NCBI GenBank assembly: GCA_963827855.1
Contig: CAWHBY010000002.1
Coordinates: 310,001-374,000, forward strand
Origin: DTPU01 sp963827855
Lineage (GTDB): Bacteria > Planctomycetota > Phycisphaerae > Sedimentisphaerales > Anaerobacaceae
DNA length: 64,000 nt
Direction: 5' to 3'
The translations under genes were made by a program, and so were the position numbers. The notes below the pieces were generated by a model that was not told the DNA's origin, searched no databases, and saw only the letters and a list, made by a program, of their open reading frames with translations. Of this stretch, positions 1 through 8,526 are shown one piece after another. The number at the start of each line of letters is the position of its first letter. Position 1 is the first letter of the stretch.

Positions 1-206
1 GGGCTCGTCCCGGTGCATCTCGGGTTTTTGCTCCTGAGGGAAGACTGCACGAATCATCCTCTTTATCAACCGTCTGACCATGCCCGCTATTCATACAGCA
101 GAATTGGAGGAAAAGCAAGGAGATACGGGAGATAGAGGGCAAGGATCGGGGGACAGGGATCAGCTCGGTGTCAGTATCGGGTATCTCAGAACGCAGAAGC
201 CACCGG
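1..206. other. Non-coding flank, no gene recognised
   Basis: No reading frame here has credible protein-like composition. The stretch lies 3' of the minus-strand S1/P1-like gene. From about 189 it contains GAAG-rich units of roughly seven bases, like the short tandem repeats seen at other gene ends in this window. Confidence 0.5.
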
Positions 207-1193
207 TCAGAAGCCGGAAGATGGGGAGTACCGGCCAAGGCCTGACAGGGCCCTGCCTCGCCGTTTCGCCGTTTCGCCCATTCGCCGTTTCTCTTGTCCG
301 CCCGGTGATCCCTGACCCCTGGTGTGCCAGACAGGGACCTCTACAGACCTTGATTTGTCCCAGGCCGTCAGGAATAGCCTGGCGGTGAACCGTGCACAGA
401 CCTGGAGCCGTTCGCGGCTGAAGGCCTCGACCTTGCTGCCGCCTGCCACCGGGTCATTGACGTTCGGCAGGTCCTTCTCAAGGCTGTAGACCCGGTCCAC
501 CTGGCCGTGACTCTCGCGGATCTGGGCCAGGCATGCAGCCAGGACATCCTGGAAAGGGGCCAATCCAGCAGGGTCGACGACCACAGAGTCGGCCGGGGTG
601 ACCTTGGCCAGCAAGGCGTCGACCTTGATATGGATGCCGGTATGGGGTGAGTCTCCGCTGCTGGAGACCCGGCCGTCATAGTCCACCGTGGCGTGCAGGG
701 GCATGACCATGTCCTGGCTGTAGTGCGACAGCAGCCCTGCGTAGACCAGGCACTTGGCCTGGATAGCCGGGTCCTGCGGCCACCTCCTGTGTTCGGCGAG
801 TGCCACGGCCAGACGGTAGGTCGCCTCGGTGACCGCATAGGGGAGGGTGCCGACCCTGGAGAACCACTGGTGATGGCTGAGACACCAGGAGGCAAAACTC
901 GCCCGGTCCCTGGGCAGGGCCGTGGCCGTGAAATACTCCAGGTCAAAGAAGTGATCCGGGTACTCGGTGGCGTGCAAGGCGTTGCAGTCCGCCTGGAACT
1001 TGAAGACATCCGGATCCACCGAGCAGTGGCAGATCGTCCCTGACCCCTCACCGAAGAATGACGGCATTCCGTCCCGGGCCGACGAGACCGCCAGGGCGGT
1101 CGCTGCGACGTGTCCCTCGCCAGTCCATGCCCTCACCCCGCCGTGCCCCATCAAGGACACGATAATAACGATCCCAATAATCCGCTTTTTCAT
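207..1193 (-). CDS. Secreted S1/P1 nuclease / zinc phospholipase C-like protein
   Basis: The 328-residue product starts with a signal peptide (MKKRIIGIVIIVSLMG). The mature protein begins near AWTGEGH, where this superfamily uses the N-terminal Trp and a following His as zinc ligands. Further ligand-like motifs are HFFDLE, SHYSQDMVMPLHAT and HTGIHIKVDA, in the usual order for the all-helical, three-zinc S1/P1 nuclease and phospholipase C fold. The substrate (nucleic acid or phospholipid) cannot be decided. The start is supported by GGGAG a few bases upstream. It lies 12 bp after the ABC ATPase stop, so the two are probably cotranscribed. The last 40 or so residues (from about GQEKRRMGETAKRR) are translated from a short tandem repeat and are probably an accidental extension. 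Confidence 0.7.
   Translation of the reverse strand: MKKRIIGIVIIVSLMGHGGVRAWTGEGHVAATALAVSSARDGMPSFFGEGSGTICHCSVDPDVFKFQADCNALHATEYPDHFFDLEYFTATALPRDRASFASWCLSHHQWFSRVGTLPYAVTEATYRLAVALAEHRRWPQDPAIQAKCLVYAGLLSHYSQDMVMPLHATVDYDGRVSSSGDSPHTGIHIKVDALLAKVTPADSVVVDPAGLAPFQDVLAACLAQIRESHGQVDRVYSLEKDLPNVNDPVAGGSKVEAFSRERLQVCARFTARLFLTAWDKSRSVEVPVWHTRGQGSPGGQEKRRMGETAKRRGRALSGLGRYSPSSGF
259..291. repeat. Octamer tandem repeat (cgccgttt units)
   Basis: Four degenerate eight-base units of the form cgccgttt/cgcccatt follow one another. Nearly the same block recurs at 10327-10359, and related units occur at 11430-11496. Here the repeat lies inside the 3' end of the S1/P1-like reading frame. Confidence 0.75.
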
Positions 1194-1205
1194 GGTCTAT
1201 CTCCC

Positions 1206-2312
1206 TCACGAAACCGCCAATCTGCGCCCCGAAGGCCCGCCCTCAAAAAGATGCACCCTGGCTGGCTCCGCAGTCATGATCACCGCGTCGCCGGCGGCGG
1301 CCTGGACGTCCCCTGGAACACTGGCGATCCAGTGTTGTCCCGATCCATCCACCATGCCTACGTCCGTGCGGGAGCCCAGGGGCTCGACGAAGGTCACCCT
1401 CCCGCGCAATCCCTGCCCCTGCCCTGCTCCAGCGGCGACGATCTGGAGATCGTGCGGCCGGATGCCCACCACGACCCTGCGGCTGGATGGCCAATCCGGT
1501 CGGGGCATCCCGCCCAGGGCGAGGGTGTGGCCCCCTGAGATCGCCAGCCGGATGCCCGCAGGATCCGCCTCTACAACCGCCTCGCCGAAGTTCATCGAGG
1601 GGCTACCGAAGAAGCCTGCCACAAACCGGTTCAACGGCCCTTCATAGACGTCCTGTGCGGTCCCGGTCTGCTGGATCCCGGCGGATGCGATCACACAGAG
1701 GCGGTCTGCCAGGGCCATGGCCTCCGCCTGGTCATGCGTGACGTACAGGCACGTGGTCCGGGCCTCGCCAAGGATGGCCCGCAATTGCCTCCGGAGCAGA
1801 TCCCTCAATTGGGCGTCCACACTGGACAGCGGTTCGTCGAGCAGCAGGACCGCAGGCCTGCGGATCAAGGCCTTGCCGAGCGCCACCCTCTGTCTCTGGC
1901 CTCCAGACAGGGCCCCAGGTCGCCGGTCCAGCAGATCGCCGATCTGGAGCCAGGCTGCGATCTGAGCCACACGATCGGACACCTCTGCCTTCGATACCTT
2001 GAGCATCTTCAGGGGAAAGCCCAGGTTCTGCAGGACCGTCATGTGCGGATACAGCGGGTAGTTCTGAAAGACCATGGCCAGATCCCGTTGGTGCGGCGGC
2101 ACCGCGTTGACGCACCGATCGCCGATGAGGACCCGGCCTGACGTCGGCTCCTCCAGGCCTGCCACCACACGCAGCAGCGTCGTCTTTCCGGAGCCGCTGG
2201 GACCCACGACCACACAGGTCTCGCCATCCTCCACTTCCAGGGTCACGCCGTCCAGGGCACAGACACCACCGCCATAGACCTTGCTGACCTGCTGGAGACC
2301 AAGCTTCGCCAT
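1206..2312 (-). CDS. UgpC/MalK-type ABC transporter ATP-binding protein
   Basis: The 368-residue cytoplasmic ATPase should energise a carbohydrate or glycerol-phosphate importer. Walker A is GPSGSGKTT (residues 37-45), followed by Q-loop VFQNYPLYPHMTV, signature LSGGQRQRVALGKAL, Walker B VLLLDEPLSSVDAQ and switch YVTHDQAEAM. A C-terminal TOBE-like region of about 120 residues is typical of the MalK/UgpC group and accounts for the length. I chose the ATG at 2312 because homology begins there (MAKLGLQQVSKVYGG). The frame stays open for another 145 codons upstream, but those are repeat DNA. No permease or binding protein is beside it, so it may serve several importers, as MsmK-type ATPases do. 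The S1/P1-like gene follows after 12 bp. Confidence 0.9.
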   Translation of the reverse strand: MAKLGLQQVSKVYGGGVCALDGVTLEVEDGETCVVVGPSGSGKTTLLRVVAGLEEPTSGRVLIGDRCVNAVPPHQRDLAMVFQNYPLYPHMTVLQNLGFPLKMLKVSKAEVSDRVAQIAAWLQIGDLLDRRPGALSGGQRQRVALGKALIRRPAVLLLDEPLSSVDAQLRDLLRRQLRAILGEARTTCLYVTHDQAEAMALADRLCVIASAGIQQTGTAQDVYEGPLNRFVAGFFGSPSMNFGEAVVEADPAGIRLAISGGHTLALGGMPRPDWPSSRRVVVGIRPHDLQIVAAGAGQGQGLRGRVTFVEPLGSRTDVGMVDGSGQHWIASVPGDVQAAAGDAVIMTAEPARVHLFEGGPSGRRLAVS

Positions 2313-2331
2313 GGGCATGAGGATAACACCC

Positions 2332-2364
2332 ACGAAGAAAGAAGCAAGAAGCAAGAGGCCAGGG
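2332..2364. repeat. Heptamer tandem repeat (gcaagaa units)
   Basis: Degenerate seven-base units gaaagaa/gcaagaa/gcaagag lie just upstream of the ABC ATPase start. They resemble the units at 3135-3180, 26258-26295 and 55837-55880. Confidence 0.6.
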
Positions 2365-2476
2365 CAATCGCAGAGTCGGCCTGCCTCAAAGAGACGTGAA
2401 TTCTCTGTCATCCGCCGCAGGCGGACAGACCGATGCAGTCGTGGGCGTGACTGGCTGGGAAGCGTCTTTGGTTTCT
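2364..2476. repeat. Repeat module D, copy 1
   Basis: About 113 bp closely match 13902-14010. Both contain the perfect hairpin tccgcc-gca-ggcgga, and both abut the left end of a family A element. No coding function is visible. Confidence 0.75.
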
Positions 2477-2477
2477 T

Positions 2478-2800
2478 GCCGCGAATGAACGCGAATAGAC
2501 GCGAATGCTGGCGCGGGGTCCTGGGTCTTGACGTATTCGTGACTCCGCCGCCCGATCCACGGCTGCGCCGTGCCTCGGCGACTATGTCGCCGAGGGCGGC
2601 CTCAGGAATGGGCCGCTTTTCCAGGCAAGCCTGGAACGCGTCCCCTTCCTCGGCCTCGATCTGGCGGCTTGGGCTGTGGGCGGTACATCCCTTCCACAGA
2701 AGAAGCACCTCTTGGGACTTTCGCTGGGGGAACTGAGCCGGACGCATGCGAGCAAGAAGGACTCCATGGAGCGAGCTGGCTCGCAGAATGGAGGCCTGCG
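2478..2800 (+). repeat. Family A hairpin element, copy A1 (right end missing)
   Basis: The left terminal repeat is diverged (gccgcgaatgaacgcgaata). Hairpins lie at 2558-2572 (cacggc/gccgtg), 2574-2594 (ctcggcgac/gtcgccgag), 2619-2636 (ttccaggc/gcctggaa) and 2771-2784 (gcgagc/gctcgc). Similarity to the other copies fades near 2800 and the right terminal repeat is absent, so this copy is truncated. Confidence 0.8.
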
Positions 2801-2879
2801 TTTGCGATGGGCAAGAGGCAAAGGATATTCCTCACGAGCCGTTTTCCTCGTTGACATGCTCAATCTCACGTCTATAATC

Positions 2880-3087
2880 CCCCGCCAATTGGGTGTGGGC
2901 ACGTAGGCATTCGGACGATCCCCCGGCAATTACGGTACTCTGAGACAAGGTGCTGAATATCGCACGGACCGTGCGCGATGGTTCCGGCCCTGTTTCTGCA
3001 GGCAGGGCCTGGTGGCAATTCGCGAGGAGGAAGTAATACAAAGTCTGGCAGGTACCCTGGGGGGGCCTGCCAGACAGCAGGTTTTTT
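2880..3087 (+). ncRNA. Candidate structured RNA ending in an intrinsic terminator
   Basis: No plausible plus-strand protein is present, yet the stretch can fold. It has the stem ggccctg/cagggcc around 2984-3006, a palindrome near atcgcacggaccgtgcgcga, and then two overlapping hairpins at 3044-3081 before a run of six T. The next gene (stop at 3179) is convergent, so the RNA would be free-standing. The 5' end is unknown and I recognise no known RNA family. Confidence 0.3.
3044..3087 (+). terminator. Intrinsic terminator with an alternative hairpin
   Basis: The terminator hairpin is cctgc (3066-3070), loop cagaca, gcagg (3077-3081), then tttttt (3082-3087). The 5' arm cctgc is also part of a competing nine-base stem, tctggcagg (3044-3052) with cctgccaga (3066-3074). 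The two cannot form together, which is the layout of a transcription attenuator. Confidence 0.55.
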
Positions 3088-3134
3088 GAGGTAGCATCCG
3101 CCTCCGGGGGATCCCAGCGGGCTGCTATCTCCTC

Positions 3135-3180
3135 GGTTTCTTGCCTCTTACTTCTTGCTTCTTACTTCTCGCCTCTCTCT
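3135..3180. repeat. Heptamer tandem repeat at a gene 3' end
   Basis: Read on the minus strand it is gaggcga, gaagtaa, gaagcaa, gaagtaa, gaggcaa, gaaa: seven-base units directly after the stop of the permease gene. Confidence 0.75.
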
Positions 3181-4952
3181 AGAATATCCTCTTCCTCAGG
3201 TTGCGTCTTGCCATTGCGGCAAAGACCAGCCCGAGAAAGACCAAGACCATCATGGTGGCCAGCAGCAGGGTGTTGGCCTCGGCCATGTCCATGCGGCGGT
3301 TACCGAAATGGTACGTCACATCCACCCAGCCTCGCGCGGCAGGCTCGGCAATGAAGACCGCCTGGGCGAAGGGACACAGGCTCATGTACTCGAGCACCCA
3401 CTTGCCGCCCGTGTGATTGATCTCCGACAGGATGCCCAGGACGATCGGTCCCAGGACCCATAGCACCATCGGGACTGCAAGATTGGCGATCACGGCTGTG
3501 GTCGTATGCCTCACTCGCGAGCTGAAGTACAACCCCGTGCCCGTGGCGAAGGCCACAAGGCCTATCGACGCGATCGCCAGTTGCAGCACGGCCGCGGGAT
3601 GGAGCGTGCCCACGGCCACGAAAATCGCGGTGTGAATGGCCAGGAAGCTCCAGGCAGGGAGGCTCCGGCGTATCGCCCCGAGTCCCTTGGCCATCACGAT
3701 CCTCCAATCGCCCAGGGTCGTGCCCAGGAGGATCGGCCAGGAACGGGTCTCCTTCTCCGTGGTCACGGTCGTGGCCGGGAACACGGTGCTGAACAGCCCT
3801 CCCAGCAACATGTAGATGAGGATCATGGCGATGTGAAAGTCGCTGTCCTTGAGGGCCCGCTCATTGGCAGCCACGCCGTACACGAGGCCCAGGATCGCCA
3901 GGACAGCCAACGTACCCAGGAGGGTCACCCATCTGCGCCTGCCCAACAGAGGTGGCCGGAGTTCCTTCCAGAGGACCGGACAACCGCGAATCCGGGCAGC
4001 GGCCGCAGCAGCGACCCCACTCCTGCCGGATCGTTTCGTGGTCGACGACAGCGCCCCCGCGATCTGGCGACGCGCCACGATCCGCACGCGGGCGATCGCA
4101 ACAGCCAGAAGCACCAGCGTGCCCAGCAGCAGCAACAGGCTCGGCCATAGCCACACCGTGTAGAGGGCGGTTGGCAGTGCCCGCGGCGACATGGTCCACT
4201 CCGTCAACTGGAACAGGCTGAAGTAGGGATTCGTGCGCACAGAACCACTCCCACTGGCGGTTGGAGATGAAGTGGAACTCGATACCCACCAGACCGGTCA
4301 GCAGAGGTACGCCGCCCCAAAGGACAACCAGGCTTATGGCGGCCCAAAGGATGACCGTGTAAGCCCTTTGGCAGAAGATCGAAAAGAACAGGCTCACGGA
4401 TCCAGCAAACAGGACCGTAGCGAGGGTCAGCACCCACACCCCCGCAAGATAGCCCCAGGCGATGCCTCCGAAGACCCGCACGATCGCCAGCAGGGGCAGG
4501 GTCATGGCCATCAGGAGCAGGACCTGCAAGAGCCTGCTGACGAGCTTGCCCACCACGATCTGGAGGCTGTTGATGGGCGTGGTCATCAGCACACCGAGGG
4601 TGCGGTTGTAGACCTCATCGCTGATGGCAGAGCTGAGCATGACGAGGGCCAGCACCTGGCACGCCAGGAATTGGAACCATCCGATGAGCATGGTGATCTC
4701 CATGCCCATCCTGGCCATGGCAGCCGTACGGACCGCCGCAGAGCGACTGTAGACGTCAGCCGCGAACCAACTCAGGGTCACAAAGAGCGTCAGCAGGCCC
4801 AGGTAAACGGCCCTGACCACGTAGTTCCTCCGCCGCCGACTCGAGACCCGGAGTTCCTTGTCCAGGATGGGTCCCACCAGCCAGCGAGGGGAGAACGCCC
4901 GTAGATAACTTGCTCCCACGTTCCTCACACGATCGTCTGGGACACTCACCAT
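3179..4952 (-). pseudogene. ABC-2 type permease, frameshifted (fourth tandem paralogue)
   Basis: Two frames together make one permease of about 590 residues. The N-terminal half reads from the ATG at 4952 (GPILDKELRVSSRRRRNYV, then SDEVYNRTLGVLMTTP). The C-terminal half continues one base out of frame from about 4240 (PVLWKELRPPLLGRRR, TTEKETRSWPILLGTTLGDW). The intact paralogue at 5006-6832 contains the same blocks in a single frame, which places the one-base shift at about 4225-4260, just after the sixth membrane segment. Such two-half, roughly 12-segment permeases pair with a CcmA-like ATPase; here that is likely the product of 10425-11354. It is either a decaying duplicate or a sequence error. 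Confidence 0.75.
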
Positions 4953-5005
4953 TGACTACTTACCTCGATTATTCTCAATTTGAACAGCTAAGAGCCTCTT
5001 TGCGA

Positions 5006-6832
5006 TCAGAAAATCTCTCTGCGGAGCCGCCGCTGGGCCAGTGCCAGCAAGGTCAGGCAGATCAGCAGGCTCACGCCTGTCACGACCAGCAGTGAGCCCA
5101 TCATGGCACCGAAGGCCAGGCCCTCTCCGGCCAGTGGCAGCGGGTAGTGAATCTGGCCGACCGCCACGCCGGCAGACAGTTCGCAAGAGGCTCGTATCAC
5201 GGAACCCGCTTGTATGAAGGGGTTGACCAGCCAGACGTAGGCACCCCACCGGTAATGGCCCAGCACCAGCCCTGAAGCCAAAAGGCTCGGCAGCACAAAC
5301 CAGAGGCCCATCGCCAGTCCCACGTTCAGGACCACGGCGGGCGTGGTCCTGCGGAACCGGCTGCTCAAGTATAGGCCCGTTCCGCACGTAAAGGCCACCA
5401 GCCCCGTCACGATGATCGCGATCTGAATGATCGCGATCCAGTGGACGTAGCCCAGGGCCACGGAGAGCAGCAGGTGCACAGCCAAGAAGGCCCACACGAC
5501 CCCGCACCGTCTCAGTGCGCCAATCGCCTTGCCCGCCAGGATGTCCCGATCGGTCACCGGGGTAGCCAACAGGATCGGCCAGGTCCCCGCCTCTTTCTCG
5601 CTGGTGATCGGGGTGGAGACCAACAGGATCGTCACGAGTGTCCCCATCCCCATAAAGAGCGTCACGTAGGCCACCTGGATCACGTCCTCATTCAGGTTGT
5701 GCTGGCTGATGCCGGTGCCATAGAGCAGGGCCAGGACCAGGGCCGCCACGACAAGGCCGATCGTGGTCTTCTCCCTTCTGCCGGGGATCAAGGGAGCGGC
5801 GAGCTCCTTCCAGATCACGGGCGGCCCCTGGACTGGACGCAGCGGTCTTTCGCGACGCCGGCTGGGAGGCTCAGGCAGGAGCTTCTCGATGATCTTGTCC
5901 TCAAAGGCCGTGGTCTGGGCCTCGATCTGGCCCGTGGCCTGGCGGAGGGCGACCCTGCGGACCTGGCGGGCCGCGATCATCAAGACGAGGGTGGAGCCAA
6001 GCAGCATCAGCACACAATGGATGGGCCAGAAGAAGGTCGGGGGCCGCGGGCCAGGACCCCAGACAGCAGCACCTGAACGTATCACCTCACTGAGGGCCAT
6101 GACCGGGCTCACGTACTTGACTATCACCCCTGCGCCCTGCCACCCGCGTGCACCGAGGAGCGCCCACGTCCCGTGCACGGCCAGGGCCGCGACAAACGGG
6201 ATGAGAACATAGAGAACCCCCACTGCAAAGGCCCCCCGCAGGATCACCGCGTAGGCACGATCCGACCGGATTGAGAAGAAGAGACAGACGGAGCCTGCGA
6301 AGACCGTGGCCGTGGTGGTGACCGCCAGGCCTGCGATGACCACGTTCCAGGCCACGCCTCCAAAGACCCGCACAATCGCCAGGACCGGAAGGCACAGGGC
6401 CAGCAGCAGGAGGATGTGGAGAAGCCGGCTCAGGAGCTTTCCGATCACGATCTGCGGGCCTGTGATGGGCGTGGTCATCAGCACGCCCAGGGTCCTGTGC
6501 TGGATCTCATCGCTCACCGCGGTGCTGAGGGAAACCACGGCCATCACCTGGGCTGCAACGAATTGGAAGACGATGAATGCGTGCACCAGCGATTGGCCCA
6601 CGGCCGCCATCTGCTGGGTCTGCCACACAGAGACGTTGGAGGCGCCCACCGCCATCCAGGCCAGGCCGATCAGACCTGCCAGGATCGCCACGTACACGAA
6701 TCGCAGCACGTACGTCCGCCGCCTGCGGCTCTCGACCCGCAGGTCCTTGTCCAGGATGGGCCCGGTCAGCCGGGTCAGCCTCAGTCTCGTTCGCCAGGAT
6801 GTCAATGCACCGGTCACATCCAATCCCCTCAA
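5006..6832 (-). CDS. ABC-2 type transporter permease (intact)
   Basis: The 608-residue polytopic protein is built from two similar halves of about six membrane segments. Each half opens with a basic cytosolic motif (GPILDKDLRVESRRRRTYV near residue 24 and PVIWKELAAPLIPGRR near 340). Each also has an amphipathic stretch before a membrane segment (TLGVLMTTPITGPQIVIGKL; GTWPILLATPVTDRDILAGK). These are hallmarks of ABC-2/GldF/NosY-type permeases. It should form a transporter with the ATPase encoded 3.6 kb upstream. The start is a TTG overlapping the previous stop as TTGA, implying translational coupling; a GTG five codons inside is an alternative. It is the only copy whose two halves clearly match 3179-4952. 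The substrate is unknown. Confidence 0.85.
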   Translation of the reverse strand: MRGLDVTGALTSWRTRLRLTRLTGPILDKDLRVESRRRRTYVLRFVYVAILAGLIGLAWMAVGASNVSVWQTQQMAAVGQSLVHAFIVFQFVAAQVMAVVSLSTAVSDEIQHRTLGVLMTTPITGPQIVIGKLLSRLLHILLLLALCLPVLAIVRVFGGVAWNVVIAGLAVTTTATVFAGSVCLFFSIRSDRAYAVILRGAFAVGVLYVLIPFVAALAVHGTWALLGARGWQGAGVIVKYVSPVMALSEVIRSGAAVWGPGPRPPTFFWPIHCVLMLLGSTLVLMIAARQVRRVALRQATGQIEAQTTAFEDKIIEKLLPEPPSRRRERPLRPVQGPPVIWKELAAPLIPGRREKTTIGLVVAALVLALLYGTGISQHNLNEDVIQVAYVTLFMGMGTLVTILLVSTPITSEKEAGTWPILLATPVTDRDILAGKAIGALRRCGVVWAFLAVHLLLSVALGYVHWIAIIQIAIIVTGLVAFTCGTGLYLSSRFRRTTPAVVLNVGLAMGLWFVLPSLLASGLVLGHYRWGAYVWLVNPFIQAGSVIRASCELSAGVAVGQIHYPLPLAGEGLAFGAMMGSLLVVTGVSLLICLTLLALAQRRLRREIF

Positions 6833-8526
6833 AACACGTGCCGCCGCAAGGATCGGAATAGGAGCAATCCCATCGCCGCCGCCCCTGCGAATTCAGCCAT
6901 CACAAGCACAGCGAACCTCGCGTTTGCGCCGCCGCTTCGCATCTGCCGCACGCTCAGCATGCCTGCGGCATTTTCACACAAGAAGTGGTACCCCAGGATC
7001 ACGGTCAGGGCCAGGAACACCGCCGAGAAACTGGACCGCGACCTCAGCCCTGCGTACAGCCCCGTCCCAATCAGGAACAGCACCTTGCCCGGCACATACA
7101 GTGCAGACAGCATCACGCCGGGCATGGGATCATAGGGCGCCGACATGGACCATTGCTCTGTCCACCTGATCAGGATAAGACATGTCAGGAACGCCAGCCA
7201 TCCGGCCAAGGTCCTCTGCACGATCGCCAGGGCCTTGCCGCCGATGATCTGGATGGGGGTCAGAGGCGTAGCCAGCAGTGCAGGCCAGGACCTGGCCTCA
7301 CGCTCCTGAGAGATGCTCGCCGCGGCCAGAGAGGCGGTGTGTATGGAAAGCACGAACGCCCACGTGTATGTCAACTCGACCAGCAGGGAGGATTGAAAGG
7401 CGGAGCAGATGCTGGGAAAGTACCGGCCGATCGCCGGACTCAGCCTGGAGCCCCAGATCAGGGTACCCGGGACGGGGCGATCTACGCAGGCGATGGCGAT
7501 CACCGCGATCGCGATCAGCATGCACAGGCCGAGGTTCAGCCACGCCCATCTGCGGGCCGCGCCGTGGCCTTCCCTCCACAGAACCGCCGATCTGGTCACG
7601 GGCCTGAGGCCTTCGCTGCCTGCTCCAGGTGTCGCGCTGGCGGTTCGGCGATTTCGCAGGAGGCGCACGAACCCTGCCAGGACACCCCGCCGTGCCGTTT
7701 GCATGCCTACCGCCCTGCGGAGGAGGAGCGAGGCCGCAGTCAGCACAGCCACAGCCAAACCCAGCATCGCGCCGCAGTGCAAAGGCCAGGGGAAGGCTGA
7801 ACCGGCGTACCCGAATGTGGCTCCATGCACAGCCCACATGGCCCGGAAGGGGCTGAGCAACCCGGCGAATCCTGCGATAGGGCCGGATCTGAGCTGAAGC
7901 AGCCAGGCCGTCGCGTAGGCGTAGGCCACCAGGAAGATCAATCCCGTCACGACCACCCTGTGGAAAGCAGCCCCGGAAAGGGACAGGAACAGGGCCAACG
8001 ACGCCACTGCAACAGCAGAGGTCAGGGTGATGCAGGAGACAGCCAGCACATACTCGGCGGGAATGCCGCCCCATGACCGCATCAGCCCCAGCAAGGGAAC
8101 GGCCGTGATCACGGCCGTGGCCAGCGGCAGGAGATGGCCGAGGACCTTGCCGACCACGATCTGGCCGCTCGTGATTCCACTGGCGAACAGCCCAGCCAAT
8201 GTTCCCTTCCGGATCTCCTCTCGCAGGGCTCCTGCAACCAGGACCAAGGCCACGATCTGCACGGCCACGAACTGGTACCGCGCCGCCGTGAACGTGGCGT
8301 ACTCCGCGACTTGGGCCATATCGCTGGTCCTGACCGGGCTGCCTGAGGGTCGACCATACCTGTACCACCCAGACACAAGGGGCACAGCAAGGAGAGCCAG
8401 GTAGGCGCTGCGAAACACGTAGATTTCAGGCCTCCTGCTCGCGACCCGGAGTTCCTTCGCCAGGATGGGGCCAAACCATCGGCTCGGCCGCAGAGCCCCC
8501 TGCCATGTCCCAGCCACCGAGGTCAC
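6829..8526 (-). CDS. ABC-2 type transporter permease (intact, second subtype)
   Basis: The 565-residue two-half permease carries GPILAKELRVASRRPEIYV near the N-terminus, IRKGTLAGLFASGITSGQIV in the first half, and AVLWREGHGAARRW plus ARSWPALLATPLTPIQIIGG in the second. I chose the GTG at 8526 because it overlaps the upstream stop as GTGA. The open frame runs on to 9180, but that part is only the shadow of the neighbouring gene. It ends in a TTGA overlap with the next permease. It is closest in sequence to the frameshifted copy at 8523-10248, so the four permeases look like two pairs produced by serial duplication. Confidence 0.8.
   Translation of the reverse strand: MTSVAGTWQGALRPSRWFGPILAKELRVASRRPEIYVFRSAYLALLAVPLVSGWYRYGRPSGSPVRTSDMAQVAEYATFTAARYQFVAVQIVALVLVAGALREEIRKGTLAGLFASGITSGQIVVGKVLGHLLPLATAVITAVPLLGLMRSWGGIPAEYVLAVSCITLTSAVAVASLALFLSLSGAAFHRVVVTGLIFLVAYAYATAWLLQLRSGPIAGFAGLLSPFRAMWAVHGATFGYAGSAFPWPLHCGAMLGLAVAVLTAASLLLRRAVGMQTARRGVLAGFVRLLRNRRTASATPGAGSEGLRPVTRSAVLWREGHGAARRWAWLNLGLCMLIAIAVIAIACVDRPVPGTLIWGSRLSPAIGRYFPSICSAFQSSLLVELTYTWAFVLSIHTASLAAASISQEREARSWPALLATPLTPIQIIGGKALAIVQRTLAGWLAFLTCLILIRWTEQWSMSAPYDPMPGVMLSALYVPGKVLFLIGTGLYAGLRSRSSFSAVFLALTVILGYHFLCENAAGMLSVRQMRSGGANARFAVLVMAEFAGAAAMGLLLFRSLRRHVF

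Noticed and set aside
2313..2747. 145-codon N-terminal extension of the UgpC-like ATPase
   Set aside because: It is the translation of module D and family A copy A1; ATPase homology starts at 2312.
2832..3041. 69-codon minus-strand frame opposite the ncRNA candidate
   Set aside because: It needs a TTG start with no ribosome binding site and has no recognisable motif.
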